From: Burkholderiaceae bacterium
Lineage (GTDB): Bacteria; Pseudomonadota; Gammaproteobacteria; Burkholderiales; Burkholderiaceae
NCBI GenBank assembly: GCA_025057735.1
Contig: JANWUU010000133.1
Coordinates: forward strand, 1-7,153
Direction: 5' to 3'
DNA length: 7,153 nt
How positions within the stretch are numbered: the stretch's first letter is position 1; every line of letters begins with the position of its first letter. Made by a program: the position numbers and the translations under genes. The notes under the pieces are model-generated. The model was given only the letters and a program-made list of their open reading frames with translations. It was not told where the DNA came from and made no database searches. This document shows, piece by piece, positions 1 through 6,856 of this stretch.

Positions 1-1
1 C

Positions 2-427
2 TCGGTCAAGCGCTTGAAGGACATGGAGGCGACCATCGAGGCGGGCGGCCTGGAGCGCTTGTCCAAGAAGGAGGCGCTGCACTTCCAGCGCGAGGTCGAC
101 AAGCTGAACAAGGCGATCGGCGGCATCAAGGACATGAATGCGCTGCCCGACGCGCTGTTCGTGATCGACGTGGGCTACCACAAGATCGCGGTGGCGGAAG
201 CGAACAAGCTGGGCATTCCGGTGATCGGCGTGGTCGACACGAACCACTCGCCGGACGGCATTGCGTACGTGATTCCCGGCAACGACGACTCCAGCCGGGC
301 GGTGCGGCTGTACGCGCGCGGCATTGCCGACGCGATCCTGGAAGGCCGCGCACAGGCCTTGCAGGGCGTGGTGAGCGCCGCCGGCGGCGAGTTCGTCGAA
401 GTCGACGCGGAAGAGGAAGCCGCTTGA
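2..427 (+). CDS. rpsB: 30S ribosomal protein S2, 3' part (5' end outside window)
   Basis: Ribosomal protein S2 belongs to the small ribosomal subunit, where it sits near the mRNA exit side and joins late in assembly. The 141 visible residues open in the middle of the protein with [15 protein letters not shown], matching E. coli S2 from about residue 117. The S2 signature stretches follow in order: [45 protein letters not shown], and [22 protein letters not shown] near the C-terminus. The tail is acidic ([10 protein letters not shown]), as is common in S2. The gene is cut only by the window edge; no frameshift or internal stop is seen. TTG at 14 and ATG at 23 lie inside the conserved protein and are not starts. 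It precedes tsf, its usual partner. Any autoregulatory leader of rpsB would lie upstream and cannot be seen. Identity is certain. Confidence 0.97.
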   Translation, partial: SVKRLKDMEATIEAGGLERLSKKEALHFQREVDKLNKAIGGIKDMNALPDALFVIDVGYHKIAVAEANKLGIPVIGVVDTNHSPDGIAYVIPGNDDSSRAVRLYARGIADAILEGRAQALQGVVSAAGGEFVEVDAEEEAA

Positions 428-431
428 CCGC

Positions 432-455
432 GCCGCCGCGCGGGGGCGCGGCGGC
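432..455 (+). other. GC-rich perfect hairpin downstream of rpsB
   Basis: The arms 432-441 (gccgccgcgc) and 446-455 (gcgcggcggc) are exact reverse complements, giving a 10-bp all-GC stem with a GGGG loop at 442-445. It begins 4 bases after the rpsB stop codon and has no U-tract of its own. The pairing is read directly from the sequence. A role is inferred: it may protect the 3' end of the rpsB message, cause RNA polymerase to pause, or add to the terminator just downstream. In DNA this GC-rich some stems arise by chance, so function is uncertain. Confidence 0.55.
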
Positions 456-466
456 CGCGTTCGGGC

Positions 467-489
467 AGGGGGCGTTACGCCCCTTTTTT
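467..489 (+). terminator. Intrinsic terminator or attenuator between rpsB and tsf
   Basis: The arms 469-474 (ggggcg) and 478-483 (cgcccc) pair perfectly around a 3-base loop (tta) and are followed at once by six T residues, 484-489. The stem can lengthen by a G-U pair (468/484) and an A-U pair (467/485). This is the standard form of a Rho-independent terminator. Because tsf starts only 24 bases later and no convincing promoter lies between, termination is probably partial, so some transcripts would stop after rpsB and the rest read into tsf. The structure is seen; partial read-through is inferred. Confidence 0.75.
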
Positions 490-500
490 GCAGCATTCAC

Positions 501-506
501 GGGAGA
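501..506 (+). promoter_or_regulatory. Ribosome binding site of tsf
   Basis: GGGAGA lies 7 bases upstream of the ATG at 514, a good Shine-Dalgarno match at normal spacing. It supports 514 as the tsf start rather than the in-frame TTG at 424, whose extension would be translated through both hairpins. Confidence 0.75.
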
Positions 507-513
507 GCATTCG

Positions 514-1407
514 ATGGCGGAGATCACCGCGGCGCTGGTCAAGGAACTGCGCGACAAGACCGACGCGCCGATGATGGAGTGCAAGAAGGCGCTGGCCGAG
601 GCCGGCGGCGACCTCGCCAAGGCGGAGGAAATCCTGCGTGTACGGCTGGGCAACAAGGCGAGCAAGGCCGCGGCCCGCATCGCCGCCGAGGGCGTGGTCG
701 CGGTCGACGTCAGCGCCGATGGCCGGCTAGGCGCCATCGTGGAGGTGAACTGTGAGACCGACTTCGTCGCTCGCAACGAGGAATTCCTTGCCTTCGCCCG
801 CAACCTGGCGCGCCTGGTGGCCCAGCACGATCCGGCCGACGTGGCGGCGCTGGCCGCCCTGCCGCTTGCCGGCGGCACAGCGGAATCGGTGCGTACGGCG
901 TTGGTGGGCAAGATCGGCGAGAACATGGCGATCCGCCGCTTCCGCCGCCTGAGCGCGCAGGGGCGCATCGCCAGCTATGTGCACGGCGGCGCCAAGATCG
1001 GCGTGCTGGTCGATTACAGCGGCGGTGACGAGCAGCTCGGCAAGGACCTGGCGATGCACATCGCCGCCAGCAAGCCCAAGGCGCTCGATGCGGCCGGCGT
1101 GCCGGCCGAGCTGGTGGAGGTGGAGCGCCGTATCGCGCTGGAGAAGGCGCGCGAAGCCGGCAAACCGGAAGCGATGCTGGCGAAGATCGCCGAGGGCGCG
1201 GTGCAGAAGTTTTTCAAGGAGGTCACGCTGCTCGGGCAGGTGTTCGTCAAGGCCGCCGACGGCAAGCAGACGATCGAGCAGCTGCTGAAGGCCCACGGCG
1301 CGCGCGTGCACGATTTCGTGCTGTACGTGGTGGGCGAGGGCATCGAGAAGAAACAGGCGGATTTCGCCGCCGAGGTGGCGGCCACCGCGGCCGCGGCGCG
1401 CGGCTAA
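514..1407 (+). CDS. tsf: Elongation factor Ts (EF-Tu guanine nucleotide exchange factor)
   Basis: EF-Ts binds EF-Tu·GDP in the cytoplasm and drives release of GDP, so that EF-Tu can reload GTP and carry aminoacyl-tRNA. The protein has 297 residues, against 283 in E. coli. The N-terminal UBA-like domain (about 1-55) carries [12 protein letters not shown] at 16-27, the helix that contacts the EF-Tu G domain. TDFVARN at 82-88 holds the Asp-Phe pair (D83, F84) that in E. coli intrudes near the Mg2+ site of EF-Tu. The core continues with [12 protein letters not shown] from 132 and [14 protein letters not shown] from 155. The C-terminal module ([24 protein letters not shown]) and an Ala-rich tail finish the protein. 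The ATG at 514 has a clear ribosome binding site. It lies 86 bases after rpsB, across a terminator-like hairpin, and 15 bases before pyrH. The sequence most resembles betaproteobacterial EF-Ts. Nothing appears missing. Confidence 0.98.
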   Translation: MAEITAALVKELRDKTDAPMMECKKALAEAGGDLAKAEEILRVRLGNKASKAAARIAAEGVVAVDVSADGRLGAIVEVNCETDFVARNEEFLAFARNLARLVAQHDPADVAALAALPLAGGTAESVRTALVGKIGENMAIRRFRRLSAQGRIASYVHGGAKIGVLVDYSGGDEQLGKDLAMHIAASKPKALDAAGVPAELVEVERRIALEKAREAGKPEAMLAKIAEGAVQKFFKEVTLLGQVFVKAADGKQTIEQLLKAHGARVHDFVLYVVGEGIEKKQADFAAEVAATAAAARG

Positions 1408-1422
1408 GCCGAGGCGGCGCCG

Positions 1423-2139
1423 ATGCCGGCTCCCGCTTACCGCCGCGTCCTGCTGAAGCTGTCCGGCGAGGCCCTGATGGGCGACGATGCCTTCGGCATC
1501 AACAAGGACACGCTGGAGGCGATGGTGCGCGACATCGGCGAGGTGGTGGCGCTGGGGGTGGAGGTCGCCATCGTGATCGGCGGCGGCAACATCTTCCGCG
1601 GCGTGGCACTGGGCGCCGACGGCATGGACCGGGCCACCGCCGACTACATGGGGATGATGGCAACCATTATGAACGCGATGGCGCTGCAGGACGCGATGCG
1701 GCGCGCCGGGATCGAGGCGCGCGTGCAGTCGGCCCTGAACGTCGAGCAGGTGGTCGAGCCGTACATCCGGCCGAAGGCGATGCGCTACCTCGAAGAAGGC
1801 AAGGTGGTGATCTTCGCCGCCGGCACCGGCAATCCGTTTTTCACCACCGACACGGCGGCGGCGCTGCGCGGCTCGGAGATCGGTGCCGAAATCGTGCTGA
1901 AAGCCACCCGCGTGGACGGCGTCTACAGCGCCGATCCGAAGCGCGACCCGACGGCCACCCGCTACAGCCGCCTCACGTTCGACGAGGCGCTGGCGCGCAA
2001 GCTGCAGGTCATGGACGCCACCGCCTTCGCGCTGTGCCGCGACCAGAGACTGCCGATCAAGGTTTTCGACATCCGCAAACCCGGCGCGCTGAAGCGCGCC
2101 GTGCTGGGCGAGGACGAGGGCACGCTGGTGCACGTCTGA
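1423..2139 (+). CDS. pyrH: UMP kinase (uridylate kinase)
   Basis: PyrH phosphorylates UMP to UDP with ATP in the cytoplasm, the first step from UMP towards UTP and CTP. It is a hexameric member of the amino-acid-kinase fold, unrelated to eukaryotic UMP/CMP kinases; in E. coli it is inhibited by UTP and activated by GTP. The 238 residues fit the family (E. coli 241). Motifs in order are LLKLSGEAL (10-18, phosphate-binding Lys12), GGGNIFRG (53-60), the UMP-site segment ADYMGM (73-78), [10 protein letters not shown] (134-143), Lys160-Ala-Thr162 matching the catalytic Lys region, and DGVYSADP (165-172). GAGG at 1411-1414 lies 8 bases before the ATG. The 15-base gap after tsf and 27-base gap before frr suggest co-transcription. 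The order tsf-pyrH-frr is widely conserved in bacteria. Confidence 0.98.
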   Translation: MPAPAYRRVLLKLSGEALMGDDAFGINKDTLEAMVRDIGEVVALGVEVAIVIGGGNIFRGVALGADGMDRATADYMGMMATIMNAMALQDAMRRAGIEARVQSALNVEQVVEPYIRPKAMRYLEEGKVVIFAAGTGNPFFTTDTAAALRGSEIGAEIVLKATRVDGVYSADPKRDPTATRYSRLTFDEALARKLQVMDATAFALCRDQRLPIKVFDIRKPGALKRAVLGEDEGTLVHV

Positions 2140-2154
2140 GGCCCGGTTGCCAAC

Positions 2155-2158
2155 GGAG
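2155..2158 (+). promoter_or_regulatory. Ribosome binding site of frr
   Basis: GGAG lies 8 bases before the ATG at 2167, inside the 27-base pyrH-frr gap. It indicates independent initiation on frr and supports the chosen start. Confidence 0.7.
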
Positions 2159-2166
2159 ACGCTGCC

Positions 2167-2727
2167 ATGAACATCGCCGAGATCCGCCGCACGACCGAAC
2201 AGAAGATGCAGAAATCGGTCGAGGCGCTCAAGCATGACCTGGCCAAGATCCGCACCGGCCGGGCGCACGTCGGTCTGCTCGATCACGTGCAGGTCGAGTA
2301 CTACGGACAGATGATGCCGATCAAACAGGTGGCGCAGATCGGTCTGGCGGATGCGCGCACGATCACCGTGCAGCCGTTCGACAAGAAAATGGTGCAGCCG
2401 ATCGAGAAAGCGATCCGCGAGTCGGAGCTGGGCCTGAACCCGGCCTCGCATGGCGAGGTCATCCGCGTGCCGATGCCGCCGCTGACGGAGGAGCGCCGGC
2501 GCGAGCTGACCAAGGTGGTGCGGCACGAGGGCGAGAACGCGCGCGTGGCGGTGCGCAACCTGCGGCGCGACGCGATGACGCACCTCAAGGAACTGCTGAA
2601 AAAGAAAGAAGTGGCGGAAGACGAGGAGCGGCGCGCGCAGGACGAGGTGCAGAAACTGACCGACCGCTACGTGGCCGAGATCGACAAGCTGATCGCCGAG
2701 AAGGAAAAGGAGATCATGACCGTCTGA
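2167..2727 (+). CDS. frr: Ribosome recycling factor
   Basis: RRF acts with EF-G after termination to split the post-termination ribosome into subunits and free mRNA and tRNA. The protein has 186 residues, one more than E. coli. It shows the usual two-domain plan: a helical domain I split around a small beta domain II (about 31-105). Recognisable stretches are KIRTGRA (27-33), VEYYGQ (43-48), FDKKM (71-75), LGLNP (88-92), [14 protein letters not shown] (101-114), and the domain-I helix [14 protein letters not shown] (123-136). Arg133 corresponds to E. coli Arg132, which is important for ribosome binding. The C-terminal helix is highly charged (KEKEIMTV), as usual. It starts 27 bases after pyrH with its own ribosome binding site and ends 32 bases before uppS. 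It is intact and typical. Confidence 0.98.
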   Translation: MNIAEIRRTTEQKMQKSVEALKHDLAKIRTGRAHVGLLDHVQVEYYGQMMPIKQVAQIGLADARTITVQPFDKKMVQPIEKAIRESELGLNPASHGEVIRVPMPPLTEERRRELTKVVRHEGENARVAVRNLRRDAMTHLKELLKKKEVAEDEERRAQDEVQKLTDRYVAEIDKLIAEKEKEIMTV

Positions 2728-2747
2728 AGGTCGCGCGCCGCCCTCCC

Positions 2748-2751
2748 GAGG
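2748..2751 (+). promoter_or_regulatory. Ribosome binding site deciding the GTG start of uppS
   Basis: GAGG lies 8 bases before the GTG at 2760. No ATG is available upstream of the catalytic Asp, because the first in-frame ATG encodes Met17 inside the active-site motif. This site therefore supports GTG as the start codon. Confidence 0.65.
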
Positions 2752-2759
2752 CTTCCGAC

Positions 2760-3500
2760 GTGGCCCATTTTCCCGCCAACACGCCGCCGCGGCACGTCGC
2801 GATCATCATGGACGGCAACGGCCGCTGGGCGACGCGCCGCCATCTGCCGCGCGTCGCCGGGCATGCGCGCGGGGTCGATGCGGTGCGCAGCGCCATCGAG
2901 ACCTGCGGCCGGCGCGGCGTCCGCTACCTGACGCTGTTCGCGTTCAGCTCCGAGAACTGGCGCCGCCCGCCAGAGGAGGTCTCCACGCTGATGCGCCTGT
3001 TCGTCAACGCCCTGCGCAACGAAGTCGGGCAACTGCGCGACAACGGTGTGCGCCTGCGCGTGGTCGGGCGCCTGCAGGATTTCGAACCGGAGCTGCAGGC
3101 GCTGATCCGCCATGCCGAGGAGGCGACCGCGCGCAACGACCGCCTGCACCTGTCGATCTGCGCGAGCTACGGCGGCCGCTGGGACATCGTGCAGGCGGTG
3201 CGCGCGCTGCTGCGCGAGCGGCCCGAGCTGGCGGACCGACCGGAGGAGATGACCGAGGACGAGATCGCGCGGCATCTTGCGCTTGCCCATGCGCCGGAGC
3301 CCGACCTGCTGATCCGCACCGGCGGCGAGCAGCGCATCAGCAACTTCATGCTCTGGCAGCTCGCCTACACCGAGCTGTACTTCAGCGACCTGCTGTGGCC
3401 CGACTTCGACGCCTCGGCCCTGGAGGCGGCCCTCGCCTGGTACCAGGGCCGCGAGCGGCGCTTCGGCCGCACCAGCGCGCAGATGGCCGCCGGGGCCTAG
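2760..3500 (+). CDS. uppS: Undecaprenyl diphosphate synthase (cis-prenyltransferase)
   Basis: UppS adds eight isopentenyl diphosphates in cis to farnesyl diphosphate, making the C55 carrier precursor for peptidoglycan and surface polysaccharides. It works at the inner face of the cytoplasmic membrane. The start is GTG with GAGG 8 bases upstream; the 246-residue length fits the family (E. coli 253). The active-site motif MDGNGRW lies at 17-23 with catalytic Asp18, equivalent to E. coli Asp26. His35 sits in VAGHARG, FSSENW at 62-67, and the long signature [16 protein letters not shown] begins at 181, with Arg186, Arg192 and Ser194 for diphosphate binding and Glu205 as the second metal ligand. 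The conserved segment before YGGRWDI reads SICAS where E. coli has NIAAN, a mild substitution in a variable spot. It lies 32 bases after frr and 6 bases before cdsA. All catalytic residues are present. Confidence 0.97.
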   Translation: MAHFPANTPPRHVAIIMDGNGRWATRRHLPRVAGHARGVDAVRSAIETCGRRGVRYLTLFAFSSENWRRPPEEVSTLMRLFVNALRNEVGQLRDNGVRLRVVGRLQDFEPELQALIRHAEEATARNDRLHLSICASYGGRWDIVQAVRALLRERPELADRPEEMTEDEIARHLALAHAPEPDLLIRTGGEQRISNFMLWQLAYTELYFSDLLWPDFDASALEAALAWYQGRERRFGRTSAQMAAGA

Positions 3501-3506
3501 CGACCG

Positions 3507-4334
3507 ATGCTGCGGCTGCGCGTCATCACCGCCGTCGTCCTGGCGTCGGCGCTGCTGGCCGCGATCGCGCTCGGATCGACCGCGTTCGTGACCCTGATCG
3601 CCGCGCTGTTCGGTGCCGCGAGCTTCGAATGGCTGCGTCTGACCCTGGGCCGCGGCCCCGCGGCGCTCGTGCTCGGCGCGGCCTTCGCCGCCGCGCTGTG
3701 GCTGGTCGAACTGGCGCGCCTGGCGCTGCCGGCGGCGGCGCTGCAGGGGCTGGCCGGCACCGCCAGCGTGTATTGGGCCATGACGGCGCTCAACGTGCTG
3801 CGCGCCGAGCGCAGCGGCAATCTGCGCCTGCACGGGCCGTCGACCGCGTTGGCCGGCGCGCTCGTGCTCGCGGCGGCGTGGTTCTCGCTGCTGGCGCTGT
3901 ACCGCGAGGGTGCGGTCTACCTGTTGTCGGTGCTGGCCGTGGTGTGGATCGCCGACATTGCCGCCTACTTCGTCGGGCGCGCCTTCGGGCGGCGCAAGCT
4001 CGCGCCGCACATCAGTCCCGGCAAGACCTGGGCCGGCGTGGGCGGGGCGCTGGTGGCCGTGCTGCTGGCCGCCGTGCTCGCCTGGAGGCTGTTTCCGGCC
4101 GCGCCCTTTTTTTCGAACGTCCTGTTCGCCCGGCTGGCCGGCTGGGCGGTGCCGCTGCTCGCGCTGCTGGTGGCGCTTGCCATCGTCGGCGATCTGTTCG
4201 AAAGCCAGATGAAGCGGCACGCCGGGGTGAAGGACAGCAGCGGCTTGCTGCCCGGGCATGGCGGCGTACTGGACCGCATCGATGCGCTGCTGCCGGTGCT
4301 GCCGGCGGCGGTCCTGATCCATGGGTGGCGCTGA
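3507..4334 (+). CDS. cdsA: Phosphatidate cytidylyltransferase (CDP-diglyceride synthase)
   Basis: CdsA joins CTP and phosphatidic acid to form CDP-diacylglycerol, the branch point for phosphatidylethanolamine, phosphatidylglycerol and cardiolipin. It is an integral inner-membrane enzyme. The 275 residues are strongly hydrophobic with several membrane segments, for example about 6-38, 52-73, 113-132, 136-156, 178-195 and 213-228. The family signature runs from Ser233 to Asp259: [11 protein letters not shown], then [13 protein letters not shown]. Upstream are [10 protein letters not shown] (149-158), the SPGKTWAG segment (170-177) and GDLFES (228-233). The ATG lies only 6 bases after uppS, with at best a distant GGGG (3492-3495), so translation is probably coupled to uppS. 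Its TGA overlaps the dxr ATG by one base. No defect is seen. A very long ORF in another frame across this gene is a GC artefact. Confidence 0.96.
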   Translation: MLRLRVITAVVLASALLAAIALGSTAFVTLIAALFGAASFEWLRLTLGRGPAALVLGAAFAAALWLVELARLALPAAALQGLAGTASVYWAMTALNVLRAERSGNLRLHGPSTALAGALVLAAAWFSLLALYREGAVYLLSVLAVVWIADIAAYFVGRAFGRRKLAPHISPGKTWAGVGGALVAVLLAAVLAWRLFPAAPFFSNVLFARLAGWAVPLLALLVALAIVGDLFESQMKRHAGVKDSSGLLPGHGGVLDRIDALLPVLPAAVLIHGWR

Positions 4335-5497
4335 TGCAGGGCATCTGCGTGCTGGGAGCCACCGGATCGATCGGCCGCAGCGCCCTGGATGTCATCGCGC
4401 GCCACCCCGAACGGTTTCACGTCGCGGCGTTGACCGCACAGAAGAACGTCGCGGCCCTGGTCGCGCTGGCGCGCCGCTTCGCGCCGCCGCTCGCGGTAAT
4501 CGCGGAGGCCGCGCTGCAGCCCCTGCTGCAGGAGCAACTGCGCGCCGCCGGTCTGCCGACACGCGCGCTCGGCGGAGCGGAAGGCTTGCTGGAAGCCGCC
4601 GTGGCGCCGGGCGTGGACACGGTGATCGCGGCCATCGTCGGTGCGGCCGGACTGCCGCCCACGCTGGCGGCGGCGCGCGCGGGCAAACGCATCCTGCTCG
4701 CCAACAAAGAGGCGATCGTCTGCGCCGGTGCGCTGCTGGTCGAGACCGTGCGCGGCAGCGGTGCCCAGTTGCTGCCGCTGGACAGCGAGCACAGCGCGCT
4801 GCACCAGTGTCTGGCCGGCGCCGCGGACGCCGGCCGCGCGGTGCGCCGTTTGATCCTCACCGCCTCCGGGGGTCCGTTTCGCACCCGCACCGACCTGTCG
4901 GCAGTGACGCCCGAGGAGGCCTGCGCGCATCCGAACTGGGTGATGGGGCCGAAAATCTCGGTGGATTCCGCCACCCTGATGAACAAGGGCCTGGAGGTGA
5001 TCGAGGCGAGCTGGCTGTTCGGTTTTCCGCCGCAGCAGATCGATGTCGTCGTCCACCCGCAGAGCGTGGTGCACTCGATGGTCGAGTTCGTGGACGGCTC
5101 GGTGGTTGCGCAGCTCGGCACGCCGGACATGCGCACGCCGCTGGCCTACGCGCTCGGCTTTCCGGAGCGCATCGAAAGCGGCAGCGCCTTCCTGGATTTC
5201 CTGACGCTTGGCCATCTGACGTTCGAGGCGCCCGATCTCGCGCGCTTTCCCTGTCTGCGGCTGGCATATGAGGCGGCGCGGGCCGGCGGCGCGGCCAGCG
5301 TGTGGCTGAACGCCGCCAACGAAGAGGCGGTCGCGGCTTTCCTGGCGCGCCGGCTGCCGTTCACGGCCATCGCGGGCGTGATCGAGGCGGCGCTGGCGCA
5401 GGCGCCTGGCGCGGTGCCGCGCTCGCTGGCGGAGGTGCTGGAGGCCGATGCCGCCGCCCGCCGCTGCGCACGGTCGCTCATCGGGGCGGCCGCGTAA
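4334..5497 (+). CDS. dxr: 1-deoxy-D-xylulose 5-phosphate reductoisomerase
   Basis: Dxr (IspC) rearranges and reduces DXP to 2-C-methyl-D-erythritol 4-phosphate with NADPH, the committed step of the MEP isoprenoid pathway and the target of fosmidomycin. The 387-residue protein has the NADPH-binding GATGSIG at 8-14 and LANKEA at 122-127. Metal ligands are Asp150 and Glu152 in LDSEHSA and Glu221 in NKGLEVIEA. Substrate-binding residues include Ser178 (SGGPFR), Ser212, Asn217 and Lys218. Trp202 in HPNWVMG marks the flexible active-site loop. [12 protein letters not shown] (241-252) and NAANE (326-330) complete the family pattern. It is about ten residues shorter than E. coli Dxr, mostly between SEH and SGG, where E. 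coli has extra residues. The start ATG shares one base with the cdsA stop (TGATG), which implies translational coupling. It supplies precursors for UppS two genes upstream. Confidence 0.97.
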   Translation: MQGICVLGATGSIGRSALDVIARHPERFHVAALTAQKNVAALVALARRFAPPLAVIAEAALQPLLQEQLRAAGLPTRALGGAEGLLEAAVAPGVDTVIAAIVGAAGLPPTLAAARAGKRILLANKEAIVCAGALLVETVRGSGAQLLPLDSEHSALHQCLAGAADAGRAVRRLILTASGGPFRTRTDLSAVTPEEACAHPNWVMGPKISVDSATLMNKGLEVIEASWLFGFPPQQIDVVVHPQSVVHSMVEFVDGSVVAQLGTPDMRTPLAYALGFPERIESGSAFLDFLTLGHLTFEAPDLARFPCLRLAYEAARAGGAASVWLNAANEEAVAAFLARRLPFTAIAGVIEAALAQAPGAVPRSLAEVLEADAAARRCARSLIGAAA

Positions 5498-5507
5498 GAT
5501 CGCGGGC

Positions 5508-6848
5508 ATGCTGACGCTCGTCGCCTTCCTGATCGCGCTCGGGATCCTGATCGTGATCCACGAGTTCGGCCACTATTACGTGGCGCGGCGCTGCGGCGTG
5601 AAGGTGCTGCGCTTTTCGGTCGGCTTCGGACGCCCCCTGTGGCGGACCGTGGCCGGCGCGGACCGCACCGAATGGGTGATCGGCGCGATCCCTCTCGGCG
5701 GCTACGTCCGCATGCTCGACGAGCGCGATACCGACGCCGGGCCGATCGCGCCGCAGGATCTCCCGCGCGCCTTCAACCGCCAGCCGGTCGGCCGGCGGAT
5801 CGCGATCGTCGCCGCCGGCCCGCTCGCCAACCTGCTGCTGGCGGTACTGCTGTACTGGGGGTTGAACGTGGCCGGCACGCAGGAGCCGAGCGCGCGCCTG
5901 GGCGCGCCGGCGGCCGAGACGCCGGCGGCGCGGGCCGGCCTGCAGGCGGGCGATCTGGTGACAGCGGTCGACGGCAGGCCGGTGCGCTCGTACAACGAGA
6001 TGAACTGGCTGCTGCTGCAGCGGGCGATCGACCGCCGCGCCGTCACGCTCGAGGTGGAGCGCGACGGCCGCGTGCGTGCGGTGACGCTCGATTTGGGCGC
6101 ACTCGCGGATGCCGACCTGGAGGGCAACCCGCTGCCGAAGCTCGGCGTGCGGCCGTACGGTGGGCCGCCGCACATCGGCCGCGTCAGCGACGGCAGCGCC
6201 GCGTCCGCCGCCGGCCTGCGCGCCGGCGACCGCGTGCTGGCAATCGACGGCGTGCCCGTGGATGCCGCACGCGAGCTGACCGAACGGGTACGCGCCGCCC
6301 CGCAGCGCACGCTGCGGTTTTCGATCGAGCGCGACGGCGCGCGCTTCGAGGTGGACGTGCGGCCAGCGGCGGCGCAGGACGACCAGGGACGCACGATCGG
6401 TCGCATCGGCGCCGAGATCGGCGAGCGGCCGCAGCTGGTCACCGTGCGCTACGGCCCGCTGGAGGGGTTCGCGCTGGCGTTGCGCAAGACCTGGGACACG
6501 GCGGTCTTCTCGCTGCGCATGCTCGTGAAAATGGTGATGGGCGAGGCGTCGCTGAAGAATCTCTCCGGCCCGGTGACGATCGCCGATTACGCCGGCCAGA
6601 CCGCACGGCTGGGGGCGGCCGCGTACCTGTCCTTCCTCGCGCTCGTCTCGATCAGCCTCGGCGTGCTCAACCTGCTGCCGATTCCGCTGCTCGACGGCGG
6701 GCACCTCATGTACTATGCGATCGAAATCATCAAAGGCAGCCCGCCCGCCGAGTGGGTCATCCAGTGGGGGCAGCGCGTCGGTGTCGGCCTGCTGGTCCTG
6801 CTGACGGCGCTGGCGCTGTACAACGACCTGACGCGGCTGCTGCTCTAA
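5508..6848 (+). CDS. rseP: RseP-type site-2 intramembrane zinc metalloprotease
   Basis: RseP cuts membrane-spanning substrates within the inner membrane. In E. coli it makes the second cut in anti-sigma factor RseA, which releases sigma E, and it clears leftover signal peptides. The 446 residues match the family (E. coli 450). Membrane segment 1 holds the zinc motif HEFGH at 18-22, with His18, Glu19 and His22. The third zinc ligand is Asp396 in LLDGGH, after NLLPIP. GFG (39-41) and GGYVRMLDERD (64-74) match the conserved beta region. Segment 2 spans about 96-118. Two tandem periplasmic PDZ domains follow: one around AGLQAGDLVTAVDGRPV (143-159), the other around AGLRAGDRVLAIDGVPV (235-251). 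NLSGPVTIA lies at 351-359. The ATG at 5508 is chosen because it starts segment 1 directly; the ATG at 5448 would overlap dxr and add a Pro/Arg-rich leader. The ribosome binding site is weak, and the 10-base gap after dxr suggests coupling. RseA itself is not in the window. Confidence 0.96.
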   Translation: MLTLVAFLIALGILIVIHEFGHYYVARRCGVKVLRFSVGFGRPLWRTVAGADRTEWVIGAIPLGGYVRMLDERDTDAGPIAPQDLPRAFNRQPVGRRIAIVAAGPLANLLLAVLLYWGLNVAGTQEPSARLGAPAAETPAARAGLQAGDLVTAVDGRPVRSYNEMNWLLLQRAIDRRAVTLEVERDGRVRAVTLDLGALADADLEGNPLPKLGVRPYGGPPHIGRVSDGSAASAAGLRAGDRVLAIDGVPVDAARELTERVRAAPQRTLRFSIERDGARFEVDVRPAAAQDDQGRTIGRIGAEIGERPQLVTVRYGPLEGFALALRKTWDTAVFSLRMLVKMVMGEASLKNLSGPVTIADYAGQTARLGAAAYLSFLALVSISLGVLNLLPIPLLDGGHLMYYAIEIIKGSPPAEWVIQWGQRVGVGLLVLLTALALYNDLTRLLL

Positions 6849-6856
6849 GTTTTCCG

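Noticed and set aside
424..429. TTGACC resembling a -35 promoter box at the end of rpsB.
   Set aside because: About 17 bases downstream lies only GC-rich stem sequence with no -10 element, and any transcript would start upstream of the terminator.
424..513. Possible N-terminal extension of EF-Ts from TTG 424.
   Set aside because: It would translate both hairpins and overlap the rpsB stop. EF-Ts proteins start at the equivalent of ATG 514, which has its own ribosome binding site.
727..2583. Long minus-strand ORF of 618 codons opposite tsf, pyrH and frr.
   Set aside because: It lies antisense to three unmistakable conserved genes, its product is a His/Arg/Gln-rich low-complexity sequence with no recognisable domain, and such ORFs are expected where high GC removes stop codons.
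2667..4322. Minus-strand ORF of 551 codons opposite uppS and cdsA.
   Set aside because: It is antisense to two intact genes and its translation is Arg/Gln/Gly-rich without motifs. It is a GC shadow.
3395..4333. Apparent upstream extension of dxr through uppS and cdsA (ORF of 700 codons).
   Set aside because: The first 313 codons are Arg/Gly/Ala-rich and overlap cdsA in another frame. The NADPH-binding motif GATGSIG begins 8 residues after the ATG at 4334, as in all Dxr proteins, so there is no fusion.
5448..5507. Longer RseP start at ATG 5448.
   Set aside because: It would overlap dxr by 50 bases and place a Pro/Arg-rich leader before the first membrane segment, which in the family starts almost at the N-terminus.
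3965..5509. Minus-strand ORF of 514 codons opposite cdsA and dxr.
   Set aside because: Composition is dominated by Arg, Ala and Gly, no family motif is seen, and it mirrors the coding frame of dxr.
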